From Ignavibacteriales bacterium (GTDB taxonomy: Bacteria; Bacteroidota; Ignavibacteria; Tepidaquicellales; Tepidaquicellaceae), in the NCBI GenBank assembly GCA_020635255.1, contig JACKAC010000001.1, positions 62,001 to 126,000 of the forward strand: a stretch of DNA of 64,000 bases. Reading direction: 5' to 3'. Position 1 is the first letter of the stretch. Every line of letters begins with the position of its first letter. The translations under genes were made by a program, and so were the position numbers. The notes beneath the pieces are model-generated. The model had not been told where the DNA came from. It was given only the letters and a program-made list of their open reading frames with translations, and did not search any database. Positions 61,705 through 64,000 of the stretch are shown piece by piece.

Positions 61705-63207
61705 TTATTTTATTAACATCATCTTCTTTGTCTCTGTAAAATCGCCCGCACTGATCCTGTAAAAATATACTCCGCTTGATAATTTCCCACCATCATAGTT
61801 CACTTCATAGCTTCCTGCATTCAGTTGCGAATTGACTATTTCATCGACCTCCTGCCCGCTCATGTCATATACTTTAATATTCACAAACGCATTTCCCGGC
61901 AGGTCGAATTTTATTTTTGTCGTCGGATTGAATGGATTAGGATAATTATTGTAAAGCCTGTATCTGTCCGGTATCTCGCTTCCGGTCTGAAATAGAGTAG
62001 TGAGTACAATTGTTTCAACATTTGAAAATGCTGAATTCCCTGCGCCGATAAAGGCATAAACTCTATAATAGTATCGGGTACCATAAACTAATCCGCTTGT
62101 ATCAATAAAATTGGGTACACCAGCTCCTACGATTCCTACCAGGTCAAAATTTGTCGGCATTCCGACGCTTCTTTCTATTTTAAATCCTTGCTCATTATTC
62201 GAATTGTCAAACCAGGACAGGAATATTTGGTTTCCGGAGACCACAGACCCAATAAGATTTGTTGGAGCTGCCGGAGGTTGTGTTCCGCCGTTTGTAGTTC
62301 GCTGTATGTCTCCGTTTGGACCGGCTTTCCAGCCGTCAGTCGGAGTTACAAATGAGATTCCGTAAGCCCAGGTTCCGTTTGCTCCTGATGCCCAGGTTGT
62401 ACTCCCGTTGCCCGTTGTGTAAAATGTACCAACGTCGCCTCCTACATATCCGTAAAGCCCGCCTACAAAATCTACGCACCTTGTAGTATAGGTGTTTCCA
62501 AAAAACTGGGGTGTCCACGTTGTTCCGCCATTATCCGTAATATAAAAATTTACGTTTGATCCCGAAAATGTGATCACGGCTTTGTTTGCGTCGACTATGT
62601 AAACACTGGTCATGGGTCCGGAGGCGCTTACTGTTTGTGTGAACCAGCTGGATCCGCCATTAGTTGTCTTCCGGATAGTGCTTTGTTCACCTACTGTATA
62701 GCCTGTGTTTGCATTAAGGAAGTGAATTGAGTTTAGATTGGATATTGTACCAGCGGATTGTGTGAACCAGTTTATTCCTCCATTTACGGTCTTTATTACC
62801 AGACCGTTATCCCCGCATGCAAATACTGTATTAGCATCTACAGCATATATCGAATTCAGATCTATGTTGAATCCGCTTGTAAGTACAAACCAGTTAGTTC
62901 CGCCGTTTATGGTCTTACGTAAAACACCAGAATCACCGGCAATGTAACCTGTGTTGCTGTTAACAAAGGAAAGCCCGCGCAAAGTTTGAGACGTGCCTGC
63001 CGCTAAAGGTGACCAGTTAAACCCGCCGTTAGTGCTTTTCCTTACGGTGCCTGTTTCACCTACCACATAGCCGGTTGAAAGATCCGTGAATTTTATTCCG
63101 TTGAGTGTTTTTGTTGTTCCGCTGTTCTGGTTTATCCAGTATTGGGAATAGGAAGTCGAAAATACTAAAGAAAATAATGCCAGAAAAAATGTAAATAGTT
63201 GCTTCAT
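61705..63207 (-). CDS. T9SS-secreted YCF48/BNR-repeat protein with FN3 domain
   Basis: A 500-residue protein with the same layout as 57785-59320: signal peptide (FFLALFSLVFSTSYSQ), about six repeats (STNGGFNW, TINGGTNW, TVNGGINW, TTNGGSSW), an FN3 domain (PTNLIGSVVSGNQIFLSWFD) and a sorting domain with LYNNYPNPFNPTTKIKFDLP, SGVYFYRI and MMLIK. The two copies share long stretches, including NNEQGFKIERS, so they are recent paralogues. Together with DUF1028 it forms a two-gene operon. Confidence 0.9.
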   Translation of the reverse strand: MKQLFTFFLALFSLVFSTSYSQYWINQNSGTTKTLNGIKFTDLSTGYVVGETGTVRKSTNGGFNWSPLAAGTSQTLRGLSFVNSNTGYIAGDSGVLRKTINGGTNWFVLTSGFNIDLNSIYAVDANTVFACGDNGLVIKTVNGGINWFTQSAGTISNLNSIHFLNANTGYTVGEQSTIRKTTNGGSSWFTQTVSASGPMTSVYIVDANKAVITFSGSNVNFYITDNGGTTWTPQFFGNTYTTRCVDFVGGLYGYVGGDVGTFYTTGNGSTTWASGANGTWAYGISFVTPTDGWKAGPNGDIQRTTNGGTQPPAAPTNLIGSVVSGNQIFLSWFDNSNNEQGFKIERSVGMPTNFDLVGIVGAGVPNFIDTSGLVYGTRYYYRVYAFIGAGNSAFSNVETIVLTTLFQTGSEIPDRYRLYNNYPNPFNPTTKIKFDLPGNAFVNIKVYDMSGQEVDEIVNSQLNAGSYEVNYDGGKLSSGVYFYRISAGDFTETKKMMLIK

Positions 63208-63425
63208 ACTATTTACCCCCCTTTTGATTTACCCTTACTATTTCTAAGTTATAAGAAAATTTGTTAATCTACAAGTAACATCTTCAATAATGCAATTAGC
63301 ATTCCAAAGGAATTAATTATTGGAAATCTATGGTTTATCGTTTTAGCACTATAGTAAATTTCCGTAAGGTGTCAAACTTAAAATTTAACTCTGTATAAAT
63401 TTAATTTAGTTTAGTATTTTCCTTT

Positions 63426-64000
63426 ATGCCTCACGAATTTATACATCTTCACAATCATACTCATTATTCGCTCCTTGATGCGATTGCAACTGTTGACGGT
63501 CTTGTGCAGGCTGCCGTTGATAATAAAATGAAAGCAGTTGCGCTGACCGACCACGGCGTAATGTATGGTGCAATGGAGTTCTATAAAAAATGCCGTAAGA
63601 ATGATATCAAACCTATCATCGGTTGTGAAGTCTACGTCGCGCAGTCGGGTTCACGTCTTGAGCGCGGTAAAAAAAATGATACCTCTGACGAGGTCCGCTC
63701 CGAAAATTCCGACGGTCTTTCTTCTACTAATATTAATTACGCGCACCTTATACTCCTCGCAAAAGATGAGGTTGGTTACCGTAATCTCTTAAAGCTTGTC
63801 TCCATTGGGCACACAGAAGGCTTCTATTATAAGCCGCGTATAGATCTTGAAGTATTAAGCCAGTATAATCAGGGACTTGTTGCCACCTCCGCGTGCGCCG
63901 GAGGAGTGATTTCCTGCTATATTACCCGAAATGACATGGACATGGCGCGTAAGATGGTTGGACAATACAAAGACATCTTTGGCGATGACTTCTATCTGGA
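63426..64000 (+). CDS. dnaE: DNA polymerase III subunit alpha (5' part only)
   Basis: The frame from ATG 63426 is open to the end of the window; 191 complete codons are visible out of roughly 1,150 usual. PHEFIHLHNHTHYSLLDA is the start of the PHP domain with its metal-binding His residues, followed by AVALTDHGVMYGAMEFYKKC, KPIIGCEVYVA, HLILLAKDEVGYRNLLKLVS and ATSACAGG. This is the main replicative polymerase. It carries an insert after GCEVYVAQSG (RLERGKKNDTSDEV) typical of this branch. Confidence 0.95.
   Translation, partial: MPHEFIHLHNHTHYSLLDAIATVDGLVQAAVDNKMKAVALTDHGVMYGAMEFYKKCRKNDIKPIIGCEVYVAQSGSRLERGKKNDTSDEVRSENSDGLSSTNINYAHLILLAKDEVGYRNLLKLVSIGHTEGFYYKPRIDLEVLSQYNQGLVATSACAGGVISCYITRNDMDMARKMVGQYKDIFGDDFYL

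Overview
The window looks like a chromosomal segment of a member of the Bacteroidota/Chlorobi superphylum, most likely Ignavibacteria-like. This rests on three secreted proteins ending in a YPNPFNPSTK-type type IX secretion (T9SS) sorting domain, a PorD/DUF4835 homologue, PorT-like outer-membrane barrels, AT-rich DNA and frequent TTG starts. No phylogenetic test was possible. No tRNA, rRNA, CRISPR array or insertion sequence was seen, and no gene-free stretch longer than 300 bases is left unexplained.

Region 1 (1-6540) is a polymorphic-toxin locus. The 3' part of an RHS/YD-repeat gene ends in a serine-hydrolase (lipase-like) tip and overlaps a small membrane protein, its likely immunity protein. 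It is followed by an array of displaced cassettes: a broken second RHS tip with a putative immunity gene, then orphan immunity-like genes, including a DUF4288 protein. Each cassette ends in the same hairpin (GGCACTCC-loop-GGAGTGCC). Four of the five hairpins are followed by the same block of about 130 nt, which runs to a remnant of one point in the RHS core (the Gly-Asn-Glu codons). The array looks like a record of successive toxin-tip replacements. It also holds a precise 22-nt double-hairpin insertion and a decayed duplicate of an immunity gene.

Region 2 (6544-25998) is mostly housekeeping and envelope: a small HTH-like protein, a lipoprotein plus barrel pair, two SLC13-type transporters with internal TrkA-C domains flanking an alpha/beta hydrolase and a CPA1 antiporter, porD, a PfkB kinase, an RmlD-like reductase, a P450 overlapping a CoA-dependent-acyltransferase-fold protein, serS, a GT39-like transferase, a lone nuoJ, a TPR lipoprotein and trxB.

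Region 3 (26028-33243) is a same-strand cluster: homogentisate dioxygenase, class I glutamine-amidotransferase-like protein, ATP-grasp ligase, YCII protein, GCS2-type carboxylate-amine ligase, M29-like aminopeptidase, an FN3 lipoprotein and a divergent ATP-grasp-like protein. The ligases, amidotransferase and peptidase together suggest an uncharacterised amide or peptide metabolite pathway. I consider this, with the RHS cassette array, the best candidate for undescribed biology.

Region 4 (33244-39463) holds a MoxR/chelatase-like AAA+ ATPase, an N-terminally short M48 protease, a Yip1-family protein, nadD and two tandem EamA permeases. Region 5 (39453-57751) is a surface-glycan locus. A long minus-strand run with 4-nt or near-zero junctions (YfhO, gmd, biotin carboxylase, biotin carrier, PrsW, GT2s, a flippase-GT2 fusion, GT4) faces a short plus-strand run (flippase, GT4, GT2). 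Region 6 (57785-64000) has three paralogous YCF48/BNR-repeat T9SS proteins around a DUF1028 protein, then the start of dnaE, cut by the window end.
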